A DNA stretch of 64,000 nucleotides from Burkholderiales bacterium (GTDB lineage Bacteria > Pseudomonadota > Gammaproteobacteria > Burkholderiales > Ga0077523). The position numbers and the translations under genes were made by a program. Location of the stretch: NCBI GenBank assembly GCA_019747905.1, contig JAIEQG010000090.1, positions 1-64,000 of the forward strand. Reading direction: 5' to 3'. The notes under the pieces are model-generated. The model made no database searches. It saw nothing but the letters and a program-made list of their open reading frames with translations, and was not told where the DNA came from. Shown here in pieces: positions 48,706-60,841 of the stretch (within the stretch, counting starts at the first letter, position 1; the number at the start of each line of letters is the position of its first letter).

Positions 48706-50013
48706 ATGCCCTTCCCGCGCTGCCTTGCCCTCGCCCTGCTGGCCTGCGCCACACCCGTCCACGCCTTCTGCGGCTTCTACGTCGGCAAGGCCGATGCCGG
48801 ACTGTTCAACGAAGCCTCGCAGGTGATCCTGGTGCGCGACGGCCACCGCACCGTCATCAGCATGCTCAACGACTACAAGGGCGAGCCTACCGAATTCGCG
48901 CTGGTCGTGCCGGTGCCGCACGTGCTGCCGCGCAGCCAGATCAACGTGGGCGACCGTCGCATCTTCGACCGCATCGATGCCTTCAGTGCGCCGCGCCTGG
49001 CGGAGTACTACGACGAAGACCCGTGTTCACCCCGCGAACTGGAGATGATGAAGCTGCGGCGGATGGCCCCCGCGTCGATCGCGATGGACGCCGCGATCAT
49101 GCCGAAGCGCTCGCTCGGCGTCACGGTGGAAGCCTCCTACACCGTGGGCGAATACGACATCGTGATCCTCTCCGCGGAGCAGTCCGATGGCCTGGAGACC
49201 TGGCTCATCGAGAACGGCTACCGCATCCCCCCTGGCGCCTCGCGCGCCCTCAAGCCCTACATCCGCCTCGACATGAAGTTCTTCGTGGCCAGGATCAACC
49301 TGCAGGAGCGCGCCAGGACCGGCCTCACCTACCTGCGCCCGCTGCAGTTCGCCTTCGAGAGCGAGAAATTCATGCTGCCGCTGCGCTTGGGGATGGTGAA
49401 CGCACGCGGCCCGCAGGACCTGATCGCCTTCATCCTCACGAAGAACGGGCGCGTGGAGGCCACCAACTACCGCACGGTCAAACTGCCCGCGAACATGGAC
49501 GTGCCGCTGTTCGTGAGCGGCGAGTTCAACCGCTTCTACAAGGCAATGTTCGACGAGCAGGCGAAACGCGAGAAGCACCGCGTCGTCTTCACCGAGTACT
49601 TCTGGGACATGAGCTGGTGCGACCCATGCGCAGCAGAACCATTGACGCCCGACGAGCTGCGCAAGAGCGGTGTTTTCTGGTTGAACGGTGACGACGGCCA
49701 AGGTGGCGCATCGAAGGTGATGCTCACACGCCTCCACGTGCGCTACACCCGCGCGACGTTTCCCGAAGACCTGATGTTCCAGGAGACCGCCGACCGCGAG
49801 AACTTCCAGACCCGCTACGTGCTGCGCCATCCGTGGACCGGCAAGGACGAGTGCGCCCAGGCAGCGGCCTACCGCGAATCCGTACGCAAGCGCCAACAGG
49901 TCGAAGCCACGACCCTGGCATCGCTGACCGGTTGGGAGCTCGGCGCCGTTCGCACCAGGATGGGCTTGCCGGCGCAACCCGAAGCCAAGTGGTGGGAACG
50001 GCTGTGGAACTGA
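48706..50013 (+). CDS. DUF2330 domain protein
   Basis: Signal peptide; AFCGFYVGKADAGLFNEASQVILVRDGHRTVISMLNDYKGEPTEFALVVPVP. Confidence 0.82.
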   Translation: MPFPRCLALALLACATPVHAFCGFYVGKADAGLFNEASQVILVRDGHRTVISMLNDYKGEPTEFALVVPVPHVLPRSQINVGDRRIFDRIDAFSAPRLAEYYDEDPCSPRELEMMKLRRMAPASIAMDAAIMPKRSLGVTVEASYTVGEYDIVILSAEQSDGLETWLIENGYRIPPGASRALKPYIRLDMKFFVARINLQERARTGLTYLRPLQFAFESEKFMLPLRLGMVNARGPQDLIAFILTKNGRVEATNYRTVKLPANMDVPLFVSGEFNRFYKAMFDEQAKREKHRVVFTEYFWDMSWCDPCAAEPLTPDELRKSGVFWLNGDDGQGGASKVMLTRLHVRYTRATFPEDLMFQETADRENFQTRYVLRHPWTGKDECAQAAAYRESVRKRQQVEATTLASLTGWELGAVRTRMGLPAQPEAKWWERLWN

Positions 50014-50837
50014 GCCTCCGCCCCGGCATCGACACGTTGCGCGGCGCCCTGCCAAAAGATGCGCGCGTCTTCCAGATCCTGTTTCTCGCATCGCTCCTGT
50101 CCATGGGCGTGCTCGCGCGCGACTTCACGCTGCGGTGGGAACAGATGGCTCTCACCTTTGCCGCAGGTTTGATGACGCAGGTTTACGCATTGCACCGGAT
50201 CGGCATGCCGAACGGCAGCTATCTGAGCGCCGTCGTGACCTGCTTCGGCTTGTCCATCCTGCTCCGAGCCGACAGTTTGTGGGTGCATCCGCTGATCGCC
50301 ATCATCGCGATCGGCTCCAAGTTCGTCCTGCGGGTGAACGGCAAGCACCTCTACAACCCGGCCAATCTCGGCGTCATGGTCGCCCTGATCCTGCTGCCGG
50401 GCGCGTGGGTTTCACCAGGACAATGGGGTCACGATCTCATCGCCGCCGGGTGGTTCCTGATGCTGGGCAGTGTCGTCACCGGGCACGCGCGGCGCTGGGA
50501 CGTGAGCTGGATGTTCCTCGGGTGCTTCCTCGGCATGGTCGCGCTGCGGATGCTGCTGCTCGGGCAGAACCCCTGGGTCTTCGTCCACCAGCTCGGCAAC
50601 GGCGCCCTGCTGCTGTTCACCTTCTTCATGATCTCGGATCCGATGACCATTCCGAACCACCGTCGCGCACGCCTGCTGTACGCGGCGATCGTCGCCGGCT
50701 TCGCGATCTTCTGGCAGTACGGCCTGTTCAAGCCGAATGCGCTGGTTTGGGCGTTGTTCCTGTGCACGCCGCTCGTACCGCTGCTCGATCGGTGGTGGAA
50801 GGCGGAAAGATTCCAGTGGCGACCGGCCACGGGATGA
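49989..50837 (+). CDS. RnfD/NqrB-like membrane protein
   Basis: GKHLYNPANLGVMVAL, MISDPMTIPNHRRARLLYA; GTG start uncertain (49989-50004), overlaps DUF2330 end. Confidence 0.75.
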   Translation: MVGTAVELSLRPGIDTLRGALPKDARVFQILFLASLLSMGVLARDFTLRWEQMALTFAAGLMTQVYALHRIGMPNGSYLSAVVTCFGLSILLRADSLWVHPLIAIIAIGSKFVLRVNGKHLYNPANLGVMVALILLPGAWVSPGQWGHDLIAAGWFLMLGSVVTGHARRWDVSWMFLGCFLGMVALRMLLLGQNPWVFVHQLGNGALLLFTFFMISDPMTIPNHRRARLLYAAIVAGFAIFWQYGLFKPNALVWALFLCTPLVPLLDRWWKAERFQWRPATG

Positions 50838-50894
50838 CGCGCGACGCGGCAGCCGCTATCGTTGCGGGATCGCCCAACCCGCCGGTCCGAATCC

Positions 50895-51533
50895 ATGCCG
50901 CTGAAATCCCCCCGTACCACCGTCAAGCGCCTGCCGAAGCGTGGCCACTACGATGTCGAGACCGTTCATGCCATCCTCGATTCCGCCTTCATCTGTCACG
51001 TGGGCTTCGTCGCGAACGGCCAACCCTTCGTCATTCCCACCGGCTTCGGCCGCGACGGCGACACGCTCTACATCCACGGCTCGGCGGTGAGCCGCACGCT
51101 CAAGTCTCTGGCCGAGGGCATACCCATGTGCCTGACGGTGACGATCCTGGACGGCCTCGTACTGGCGCGTTCCGGTTTTCACTCGTCGATGAACTATCGC
51201 TCGGTGGTCGTGCTCGGCAACGCCAAGCCCGTCGCCTCGGAGAAGAAGGAACACGCACTCGTCGTCATCTCGGAAAACATCCTGAAGGGCCGCTGGGACG
51301 AAATCCGCAGGCCGACGCGCAAGGAGCTGAACGGCACGTTGGTGCTGGAGCTGCCGATCGAGGAAGCCTCGGCCAAGATCCGGACCGGCGGGCCGATCGA
51401 CGATGAAGAGGACTACGCGATGCCGGTCTGGGCAGGTGTCGTGCCGCTGGCACTGAAGGCGGGGAAGCCGATTCCGGATGAGCGGTTGCCGGATTCGATT
51501 CCGGTGCCCGCTTACGTCAAGCGGCGGCGTTGA
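50895..51533 (+). CDS. Pyridoxamine 5'-phosphate oxidase family protein
   Basis: HAILDSAFICHVGFVANGQPFVIPTGFGRDGDTLYIHGSAVSRTLKSL. Confidence 0.9.
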   Translation: MPLKSPRTTVKRLPKRGHYDVETVHAILDSAFICHVGFVANGQPFVIPTGFGRDGDTLYIHGSAVSRTLKSLAEGIPMCLTVTILDGLVLARSGFHSSMNYRSVVVLGNAKPVASEKKEHALVVISENILKGRWDEIRRPTRKELNGTLVLELPIEEASAKIRTGGPIDDEEDYAMPVWAGVVPLALKAGKPIPDERLPDSIPVPAYVKRRR

Positions 51534-51606
51534 CCGTCACCCGGCTGCGGCGAACCATGTTTCGTTGCTCCCGGTCGATCCACCACACGTAAACGGAGGA
51601 GCAATC

Positions 51607-52050
51607 ATGCCAGGTACCGTCCGCCTGCACCGCGTACTACGCGCCCCGCCTGAGATCGTCTACAAAGCATTCCTCGATCCGGACGCGATGGCGAGATGGC
51701 TGCCGCCCTACGGCTTCACCGCCAAGGTGCACCACATGGACGCCAAGGTCGGCGGCATGTTCAGGATGTCGTTCACCAATTTCAGGACCGGCAACGGCCA
51801 CGCCTTCGGCGGTTCGTATCTGGAACTGGTGCCCGGCAAACGCCTCCGGTACACCGACAAGTTCGACGACCCGAATCTCGCGGGCGAGATCGTGGTGACG
51901 GTGGACCTGACGAAGGTCTCCTGCGGCACCGAGATGAACGTCGTGCAGGAAGGCATTCCCGACGTGATCCCGCTGGAGATGTGCTACCTCGGCTGGCAGG
52001 AGTCACTCAAGCAACTGGCGACGCTCGTCGAACCCGATATCCCAGGCTGA
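51607..52050 (+). CDS. SRPBCC/AHSA1 family protein
   Basis: RVLRAPPEIVYKAFLDPDAMARWLPPYGFTAKVHHMDAKVGGMFRMSF. Confidence 0.88.
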   Translation: MPGTVRLHRVLRAPPEIVYKAFLDPDAMARWLPPYGFTAKVHHMDAKVGGMFRMSFTNFRTGNGHAFGGSYLELVPGKRLRYTDKFDDPNLAGEIVVTVDLTKVSCGTEMNVVQEGIPDVIPLEMCYLGWQESLKQLATLVEPDIPG

Positions 52051-52059
52051 AGGCGAGCC

Positions 52060-52707
52060 ATGCCCAAGTTGCGCGTCAGTGCCTTCGGACTGTCGATCGA
52101 TGGCTTCGGTGCCGGTGCGCACCAGAGCCTCGAGAATCCACTAGGCGTCGGTGGCGAGAGTCTGCACCACTGGTTCTTTCCGACACGCACTTTTCAGAAG
52201 ATGCACGGCAGCGGCGACGGAACGACCGGCGTCGATGAAGACTTCGCTGCCCAATCCATGGCCAACCTCGGTGCATGGATCCTCGGTCGCAACATGTTCG
52301 GGCCGATCCGCGGTCCGTGGTCCGACGAGAACTGGAAAGGCTGGTGGGGTGAGGAGCCGCCCTATCATGTGCCCGTGTTCGTCCTCACCCATCATCCACG
52401 GCCGCCGTTGGTGATGAAGGGTGGTACGACCTTTTACTTCGTGACCGAGGGCATCCATGAAGCGCTGAAGCGCGCGCAAGAGGCTGCGGGGGGCAAGGAC
52501 ATCCGGGTGGGTGGTGGCGCTGCAACCATCCGGCAGTATCTGCGTGCCGGGTTGATCGAAGAGATGCACCTTGCGATCTCGCCGGTCATCCTCGGCTCAG
52601 GTGAAAGCCTGCTCGAAGGCATCGACCTGCTTGCGCTCGGATTCCAGTGCACGCGGCACGTCACTACGCCGAGTGCAATGCACGTGGTGTTGTCGAATAC
52701 CAAGTAG
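52060..52707 (+). CDS. Dihydrofolate reductase / RibD C-terminal family protein
   Basis: MPKLRVSAFGLSIDGFGAG...GGAATIRQYLRAGLIEEMHLAISPVILGSGESLLEGI. Confidence 0.88.
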   Translation: MPKLRVSAFGLSIDGFGAGAHQSLENPLGVGGESLHHWFFPTRTFQKMHGSGDGTTGVDEDFAAQSMANLGAWILGRNMFGPIRGPWSDENWKGWWGEEPPYHVPVFVLTHHPRPPLVMKGGTTFYFVTEGIHEALKRAQEAAGGKDIRVGGGAATIRQYLRAGLIEEMHLAISPVILGSGESLLEGIDLLALGFQCTRHVTTPSAMHVVLSNTK

Positions 52708-52739
52708 TCGCCGCCGCGTGGATACGCGGCGGCCGCCTC

Positions 52740-53013
52740 ACCCCCGCTTTAGCGCCCGCGCCAACGCCTCGGCCATCGCAGCGTTGGCTGGCGCAGGCTG
52801 CGATCCCGGGCGCGGTCCAGGAGTCGGTTTCCCGCCACGCGCCCGTGCATCCTGCCCCGCGTGGGAGGGAGCCTTCTTCGTTCCGCCGCGCGGTGATGGC
52901 CGTTCCTCGCGCCGCTCTCCACGACCGCCATCACGTCGCCCGGCACCCTCGCGCGGAGCATCGTCCAACCGCATGGTCAGCGCTATGCGCTTGCGCTCCA
53001 GGTCCACCTCGAC
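52740..53013 (-). pseudogene. Duplicated 3' end of tex (orphan fragment)
   Basis: 274 bp matching 57603-57876 with one visible mismatch (53002 g / 57865 a). Confidence 0.93.
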
Positions 53014-53112
53014 TCGCGGGCTGACCATACAGACGTCCTTGGCATATCGATGGGCCGGAGCCGCTTCCACCCGTAGTTCACCTGCCATAGCCGACCGTGT
53101 AGATTCTCGGCC

Positions 53113-56100
53113 ATGACCTCCCGCGACGTCGCCCTGGCGAAGTTCTGCCGACCGCGCCTGCACGACGCGGTTCCGCGCGAACGACTCTACGCCCGGCTCG
53201 ACGCGCTCCGGCAGAATGCGGCTCTGGTCTGGATCGCCGGCCCGCCCGGCGCCGGCAAGACCACGCTGGCAGCCGGCTATCTCGAAGCACGCAGGCTCGG
53301 CGGACTCTGGTACCAGGTCGACCGCGGCGATCTGGACCTCTCCACCTGGTTCTTCCACCTGCGTGCCGCGGCTGGACCCCTTGCCAACGACTCCTTACAA
53401 CTCCCCCTTCTGACACCCGAGTACCGCGCTGACATCGCTGGCTTCGCGCGACGCTGGTTCCGCCAGTTGTTCGCCCACCTCGACACACCGAGCGTGCTGG
53501 TCCTCGACAACTATCAGGAGGCGTCCGACTCCATCCTCGACACGGTGGTGAGCGTGCTGACCGCAGAGATTCCCGCGGGCATCACGGTGATCCTGGTGAG
53601 CCGCAACACCCCGTCGGCCGCCTTCGCGCGGGCCACTGCCCACGGCGACATGGCCGTGCTGGGATGGGAGGAACTGCGCCTGACTCTGCAGGAAGCTCAG
53701 GCCATCGCCGCGACCCGGGACGTGCTCTCGGACGAATTGGTGCGCACGGTGTGGCGAGACTGCGAAGGGTGGGCGGCCGGCTGCACGCTGATGCTCGAGG
53801 GCGCCCGGCTCACCGGATCGACGACTACAACCAGCGATCTCGGGTCAATGGAAACCGTCTTCGCCTATTTCGCGGGACTGGTCTTCGACGCGCTTCCCGA
53901 TGACACGAAGCGCGATCTTGTGCTTTGCAACTACCTGCCGACCGTTTCGTCGACCCAGGCGTCTGCGATGACCGGCAATCCGAATGCAGCGAACCTGCTG
54001 GATGACTTCTATCGGCGCCACCTCTTCACCAATCGCACGCGTGCGCCTGAATCGGTCTATCAGTTCCACGCCTTGTTTCGCGGCTTCCTGCGGGACCGGG
54101 CTCCGAAGGTGCTCACGCGCGAGCGCCAGCGCCGTGCGCTCGAGGACGCCGCAAAGTTGCTGATGGCGGCTGGCCAGGGCTCCGACGCCCTGGCCCTGTA
54201 CGTCGAGCGCGAAGACTGGTCGGCAGTCGAAACCGCGATCCTTACGGAGGCCGCTGCGCTGCTGGCGCAGGGCCGCGGCCAGACCTTGCGCGACTGGATC
54301 GGAATGCTTCCCGACGCGCAGCTCGAGCGATCTCCCTGGGCCCGCTACTGGCTAGGCGCGGCCCTCGCGCCGCACGATCAACAACGGGCTCGCGCGCTGC
54401 TGACACGGGCATACGAACACCTGCATGAGCGGGACGACTTCGCCGGTCAGGTGGTGACAGCCTCCGGGGTAGTAGACACGTACTTCTTCAGCTTCTCGGG
54501 ATACGTCGGCCTTGCAGAGTGGACGCCACGCATTGCCCGACTGCTGGAACAAGTGGATCGCTTCACCTCGCCGGAGCAGCGCCTGCAGGCGTGCAGCAGT
54601 TGCCTGCTCGCCTCGTTCTTCAGCGACGGGGCTCACCCGGCCATTCCGGCATGCGTGGAAGAGATGAAGCGATTGATCCGCGAACCTCTCGACCCGAACC
54701 TGCGCCTGCGCGCCGGAACGTTCCTCGTGTCGTACGCGGGAGCGTCGCTCCAACCCACGCTGGTGCGGGACGACGTCGAGCTGCTCGAAGGCCTCGCCGT
54801 CGATCGCGCGGTGATGCCGATGCGGCAGGTGCAATGGCAGATCCGCTACGGCTCCTACTGGTATCAGTTCGGGGAGTTCGAGCAGGCCGATGCACGGCTG
54901 ACGGAAGCGGAACGCCTGTGCCACGAGCATGGACTAGTGGTGCCCGCAAGTATCCTCAACCTCATCCATGTCTACGTGCTCACAGCCAAGGGCGACATGC
55001 ACCGCGCCACCCAATTGGTCGATCGCTGGGAACGGATGCTCACCACAGAGCGTCCCGTTGAGCGCTCGCAACTCAACGTGGCGCGCCTCGTCACCCTGCT
55101 GCGGACGGAGGAACGCAAGCGCGAGTGGCCGATGCTTGCACGTGAGGTGGCGCAACAGATGGATGGCACGGGACAGACCTGGATCCGACTTGCCAATCGC
55201 ATTCCCGGCGCCTACGCCCTGATCGAGTGCGGCGAGCACGACACGGCCCGACAGTGGGTGACCGACCTGCGCACGATACTCGCCGATACCTGGTTCGGAC
55301 GTTACGAACGCGACGTACTGTTAATCGAAGCGTACCTGGCATTGCACGAGAACGACATCGAGACGGCTCGCGCCCGCGTGGGTCGTGCCCTGCATCTGAC
55401 AGCCGAGGCGGACATTCCGCTGCTGTGTGCACAGAATGCACGCGCATTCTCGCGACTCCTGAGTTTTGCCCGAAGCGAGAATATCGAACCCGAAACAGCC
55501 AATGCACTTGCTGCCCGCTATCGACTTTCGCTCGATGTGGTCGACGGAACCGATACCTCGGCCCGGATCCGTATCATGACGCTCGGCCGCTTCGCCTTGA
55601 CGAAGAACGGACAGCAACTCGTCTTCAAAGGCAAGGTGCAGCAACGGCCGCTGAGTCTGCTGAAATTCCTGGCCGCACAGGCTGACCGTGGAGCAGCGAT
55701 GTCCGACATCAGCGCAGCCCTCTGGCCTGACTCGGATGGCGACCTGGCGGCCAATGCACTCAAGGTTACGCTGCATCGGCTGCGCAAGTTGCTTGGCAAT
55801 GACGAGGCGATCGTGGTGCGCCAGGGCTCGGTCTTTCTCGAAGAACGGTTCTGCTGGACCGATGCGCACTCTTTCGAGGATTACGCAGATCGCGCCGAGC
55901 GCCTCCGGATCGCCGAACGGATGAGTGCGTTCGAAGCAGCGGCGGCCGAAGCCCTGGCCCGGTATCAAGGACACTTCTTGCCGGCGGAGGAAGCGGCACC
56001 GTGGGTCGTGGCCACGCGTGACCGCCTGGCCCGTCGTGCGCGGCACCTCGTCCTCACCCTGGGCCGCCATCTGGAATCCATAGGCCGGGCGAACGAAGCC

Positions 56101-56325
56101 TGCATGCATTACGAGGCAGGGCTTGCGGCCGATCCGTTGGCCGAACCGCTCTACCAGCGATTGATGGGCGCTCATCTCAGCCTCGGGCAGCATGCTGAGG
56201 CAATGCAGGTCTACCGGCGCTGCCGCGAGATGCTCTCGATCGTCCTTGGCATCGCGCCTTGCGCCGACACCCAGGCTCTGCACCGGAAGATCCGGCAACA
56301 GGATCCACTCGTCGATCATCCGTAA
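53113..56325 (+). CDS. MalT/SARP-like large ATP-binding regulator with C-terminal OmpR-like DNA-binding and BTAD regions
   Basis: WIAGPPGAGKTTLAAGYLEARR (Walker A), VLVLDNYQEA; C-term IMTLGRFALTKNGQQLVFKGKVQQRPLSLLKFLAAQ...LWPDSDGDLAANALKVTLHRLRKLLG. Confidence 0.85.
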   Translation: MTSRDVALAKFCRPRLHDAVPRERLYARLDALRQNAALVWIAGPPGAGKTTLAAGYLEARRLGGLWYQVDRGDLDLSTWFFHLRAAAGPLANDSLQLPLLTPEYRADIAGFARRWFRQLFAHLDTPSVLVLDNYQEASDSILDTVVSVLTAEIPAGITVILVSRNTPSAAFARATAHGDMAVLGWEELRLTLQEAQAIAATRDVLSDELVRTVWRDCEGWAAGCTLMLEGARLTGSTTTTSDLGSMETVFAYFAGLVFDALPDDTKRDLVLCNYLPTVSSTQASAMTGNPNAANLLDDFYRRHLFTNRTRAPESVYQFHALFRGFLRDRAPKVLTRERQRRALEDAAKLLMAAGQGSDALALYVEREDWSAVETAILTEAAALLAQGRGQTLRDWIGMLPDAQLERSPWARYWLGAALAPHDQQRARALLTRAYEHLHERDDFAGQVVTASGVVDTYFFSFSGYVGLAEWTPRIARLLEQVDRFTSPEQRLQACSSCLLASFFSDGAHPAIPACVEEMKRLIREPLDPNLRLRAGTFLVSYAGASLQPTLVRDDVELLEGLAVDRAVMPMRQVQWQIRYGSYWYQFGEFEQADARLTEAERLCHEHGLVVPASILNLIHVYVLTAKGDMHRATQLVDRWERMLTTERPVERSQLNVARLVTLLRTEERKREWPMLAREVAQQMDGTGQTWIRLANRIPGAYALIECGEHDTARQWVTDLRTILADTWFGRYERDVLLIEAYLALHENDIETARARVGRALHLTAEADIPLLCAQNARAFSRLLSFARSENIEPETANALAARYRLSLDVVDGTDTSARIRIMTLGRFALTKNGQQLVFKGKVQQRPLSLLKFLAAQADRGAAMSDISAALWPDSDGDLAANALKVTLHRLRKLLGNDEAIVVRQGSVFLEERFCWTDAHSFEDYADRAERLRIAERMSAFEAAAAEALARYQGHFLPAEEAAPWVVATRDRLARRARHLVLTLGRHLESIGRANEACMHYEAGLAADPLAEPLYQRLMGAHLSLGQHAEAMQVYRRCREMLSIVLGIAPCADTQALHRKIRQQDPLVDHP

Positions 56326-56409
56326 CCGCCGGGTAACCGCCGCTGCCTCACCGTGACTGGTGCGGAAGCACCCCGTTTCCGCAATCGAGGACCAATGGGA
56401 GGGCACGGC

Positions 56410-57525
56410 ATGCAACAGGAACATCGGATTGCAACGGACCGCACGGTCTGCATAAGCATGATCGGATGGGTGATAGCGGTTGTCGCCCTCGCGTCGGGCG
56501 CGCCGCAAGCGCTTGCAGGGGCGGATCATCAGATCCACGACTTGGGCGCCTTCGCCCTCGAGAGCGGCAAGACCCTTCCCGATGCCAAGCTCGCTTACGT
56601 CACGCACGGCACGCTTAACGCGGACAAGAACAACGTCGTACTCCTGCCGTCGGCCTACGCCGGCAATCACCACGGCTACGACTACCTGATCGGCCCCGGC
56701 AAGGCGCTCGATCCCGCCCGGTACTTCATTGTCGTCACGAACATGTTCGGTAACGGGCTTTCGACCTCACCGAGCAACACACCGGCACCCTTCGACGGGC
56801 CGAACTTCCCGTCGGTCTCCACCCGGGACAATGTCAACGCGGCGCATCGGCTACTCACAGAAAAACTGGGCGTCAAACGATTGAAGGCCGTGATCGGATT
56901 CTCGATGGGAGCTCAGCAGGCGTTCCAATGGGCCGTCAGCCACCCCTCCCTGATGGACGCGATCGTTCCGTACTGCGGCACGGCCAAGGAATACCCGCAC
57001 GGCATCGCTCGGCTCGCCGGTTTCAAGAGCGCTGTAATGGCCGATGCAGCCTTTGATGGCGGTCGCTACGCCGCACCGCCGCTCAAAGGACTGAAAGCTG
57101 GCGGGAGGCACTGGGCCGCATGGGGCACTTCGCAAGAGTGGTATCGGCGTGAGCTATTCAAGCAGTTCGGCCACAAGGACCTCGAAGATCACCTGGAGAA
57201 CTTCTGGGAAGCCTTCTTCAGCTCCCAGGATGCGAACAACCTCATCGCGCAGGCCGATACTTGGCAACAGAACAACGTGGGCAATACCGAAGGCTACAAC
57301 GGCGACCACGAAAAGGCCCTGCGTTCCATCAAGGCCCGTGTGCTGTACATGCCGTGCCAGACCGACCTCTACTTCCCGCCCGAGTACGCCCGCTACGAGG
57401 CCGGTTTCATCGGTCGAGTGAAGCTCGTGCCGATTCCTTCGGTTTGGGGACACCTTGCCGGCCTCGGCGTGAACGGACCCGACAACGACTTCATCAACAA
57501 GGCAATCGCGGATTTCCTGAAATGA
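56410..57525 (+). CDS. Alpha/beta hydrolase, homoserine O-acetyltransferase-like
   Basis: GKTLPDAKLAYVTHGTLNADKNNVVLLPSAYAGNHHGYDYLIGPGKALDPARYFIVVTNMFGNGLSTSPSN; GFSMGAQQAFQWAV nucleophile elbow. Confidence 0.85.
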   Translation: MQQEHRIATDRTVCISMIGWVIAVVALASGAPQALAGADHQIHDLGAFALESGKTLPDAKLAYVTHGTLNADKNNVVLLPSAYAGNHHGYDYLIGPGKALDPARYFIVVTNMFGNGLSTSPSNTPAPFDGPNFPSVSTRDNVNAAHRLLTEKLGVKRLKAVIGFSMGAQQAFQWAVSHPSLMDAIVPYCGTAKEYPHGIARLAGFKSAVMADAAFDGGRYAAPPLKGLKAGGRHWAAWGTSQEWYRRELFKQFGHKDLEDHLENFWEAFFSSQDANNLIAQADTWQQNNVGNTEGYNGDHEKALRSIKARVLYMPCQTDLYFPPEYARYEAGFIGRVKLVPIPSVWGHLAGLGVNGPDNDFINKAIADFLK

Positions 57526-57600
57526 CCGAGCCGGGGCCAGAGGTCCAGAGGCCTCGGCATTCCGTATGCGCTCGAGGACTACCTTCCTCGGGCGCGTGCA

Positions 57601-60030
<2,430 letters not shown>

Positions 60031-60155
60031 GAAATCGGAGATGAGGAGTGAAGGCGAAAAGGTCGCGCACTATACCAACGTTGGGGCTGCACTTGTGGCG
60101 CCGATACCCGTCAACTGACCATCTTGTCGTGCTCGGCATGCGTACCGATCCAGAA

Positions 60156-60365
60156 TCACACGATTCCGTCCACCACTTGACTGCCCAGGGCTCGGTGGTG
60201 AACACCGACGCGGACCGACCACAACTCGCCGACCTTCTTGAAGTGGAGGGAGGGATGCTTCGGATCCTGCTTCAGAAGACGATAGTTCTTGTCCGCATTT
60301 GTTCGGACGTCCTCAGGAAGGGCAGCGTACTGCGCCCAGAATCGCGAGGAAGCGTAGTGCTTCAA
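60156..60365 (-). CDS. RelE/ParE-like toxin, C-terminally truncated by in-frame TGA
   Basis: LKHYASSRFWAQYAALPEDVRTNADKNYRLLKQDPKHPSLHFKKVGELWSVRVGVHHRALGSQVVDGIV*; frame continues FWIGTHAEHDKMVS*. Confidence 0.7.
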   Translation of the reverse strand: MKHYASSRFWAQYAALPEDVRTNADKNYRLLKQDPKHPSLHFKKVGELWSVRVGVHHRALGSQVVDGIV

Positions 60366-60565
60366 AGCTCGCGCGTCTTGCCCGTCTCGTAGTCGGCCAG
60401 CGCATCGCTCACCAAGCGATCGAGCTTGCCGGCCTTCGCGTCCGCCGCGATCTGCGCATCCCACAACTTAGCGTCGAACTCCGCGAACCAATCGCGAAAT
60501 TTTTTCAGATCTTCCGGCGAAAGCCCCTCGATGCGTTCGGCGAGCTTCTCCAACTCATTCATCAC
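60362..60565 (-). CDS. Putative type II antitoxin paired with the RelE-like ORF
   Basis: MMNELEKLAERIEGLSPEDLKKFRDWFAEFDAKLWDAQIAADAKAGKLDRLVSDALADYETGKTREL; overlaps toxin start. Confidence 0.75.
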   Translation of the reverse strand: MMNELEKLAERIEGLSPEDLKKFRDWFAEFDAKLWDAQIAADAKAGKLDRLVSDALADYETGKTREL

Positions 60566-60770
60566 CGCGCTCCATTAATGCAGCGCTTTTCATTCTACGA
60601 TCGTTACGGACGAGCCTCTTGCCGCAACAACAAACACGCCAACCCAAACCGAGTGGGATCGCGGTCTGATCGAGCCCGCCAGTGCTCGGGACACACCGTT
60701 TGGTCCGATGCATCACCGGAAGAGTAGCGGTGGGAATCTCGGCAAGCCGATGCGTCCCACCGCCCTCGCA

Positions 60771-60803
60771 GAACCGGACTTGGAGCGTTACACCATCCGG
60801 CTC
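60771..60803 (-). ncRNA. Group II intron domain V
   Basis: Minus strand GAGCCGGATGGTGTAACGCTCCAAGTCCGGTTC matches the bacterial domain V pattern. Confidence 0.8.
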
Positions 60804-60841
60804 CCAGCACGAGGCATCGGCAGCGTGGGCGGGATCAACGA

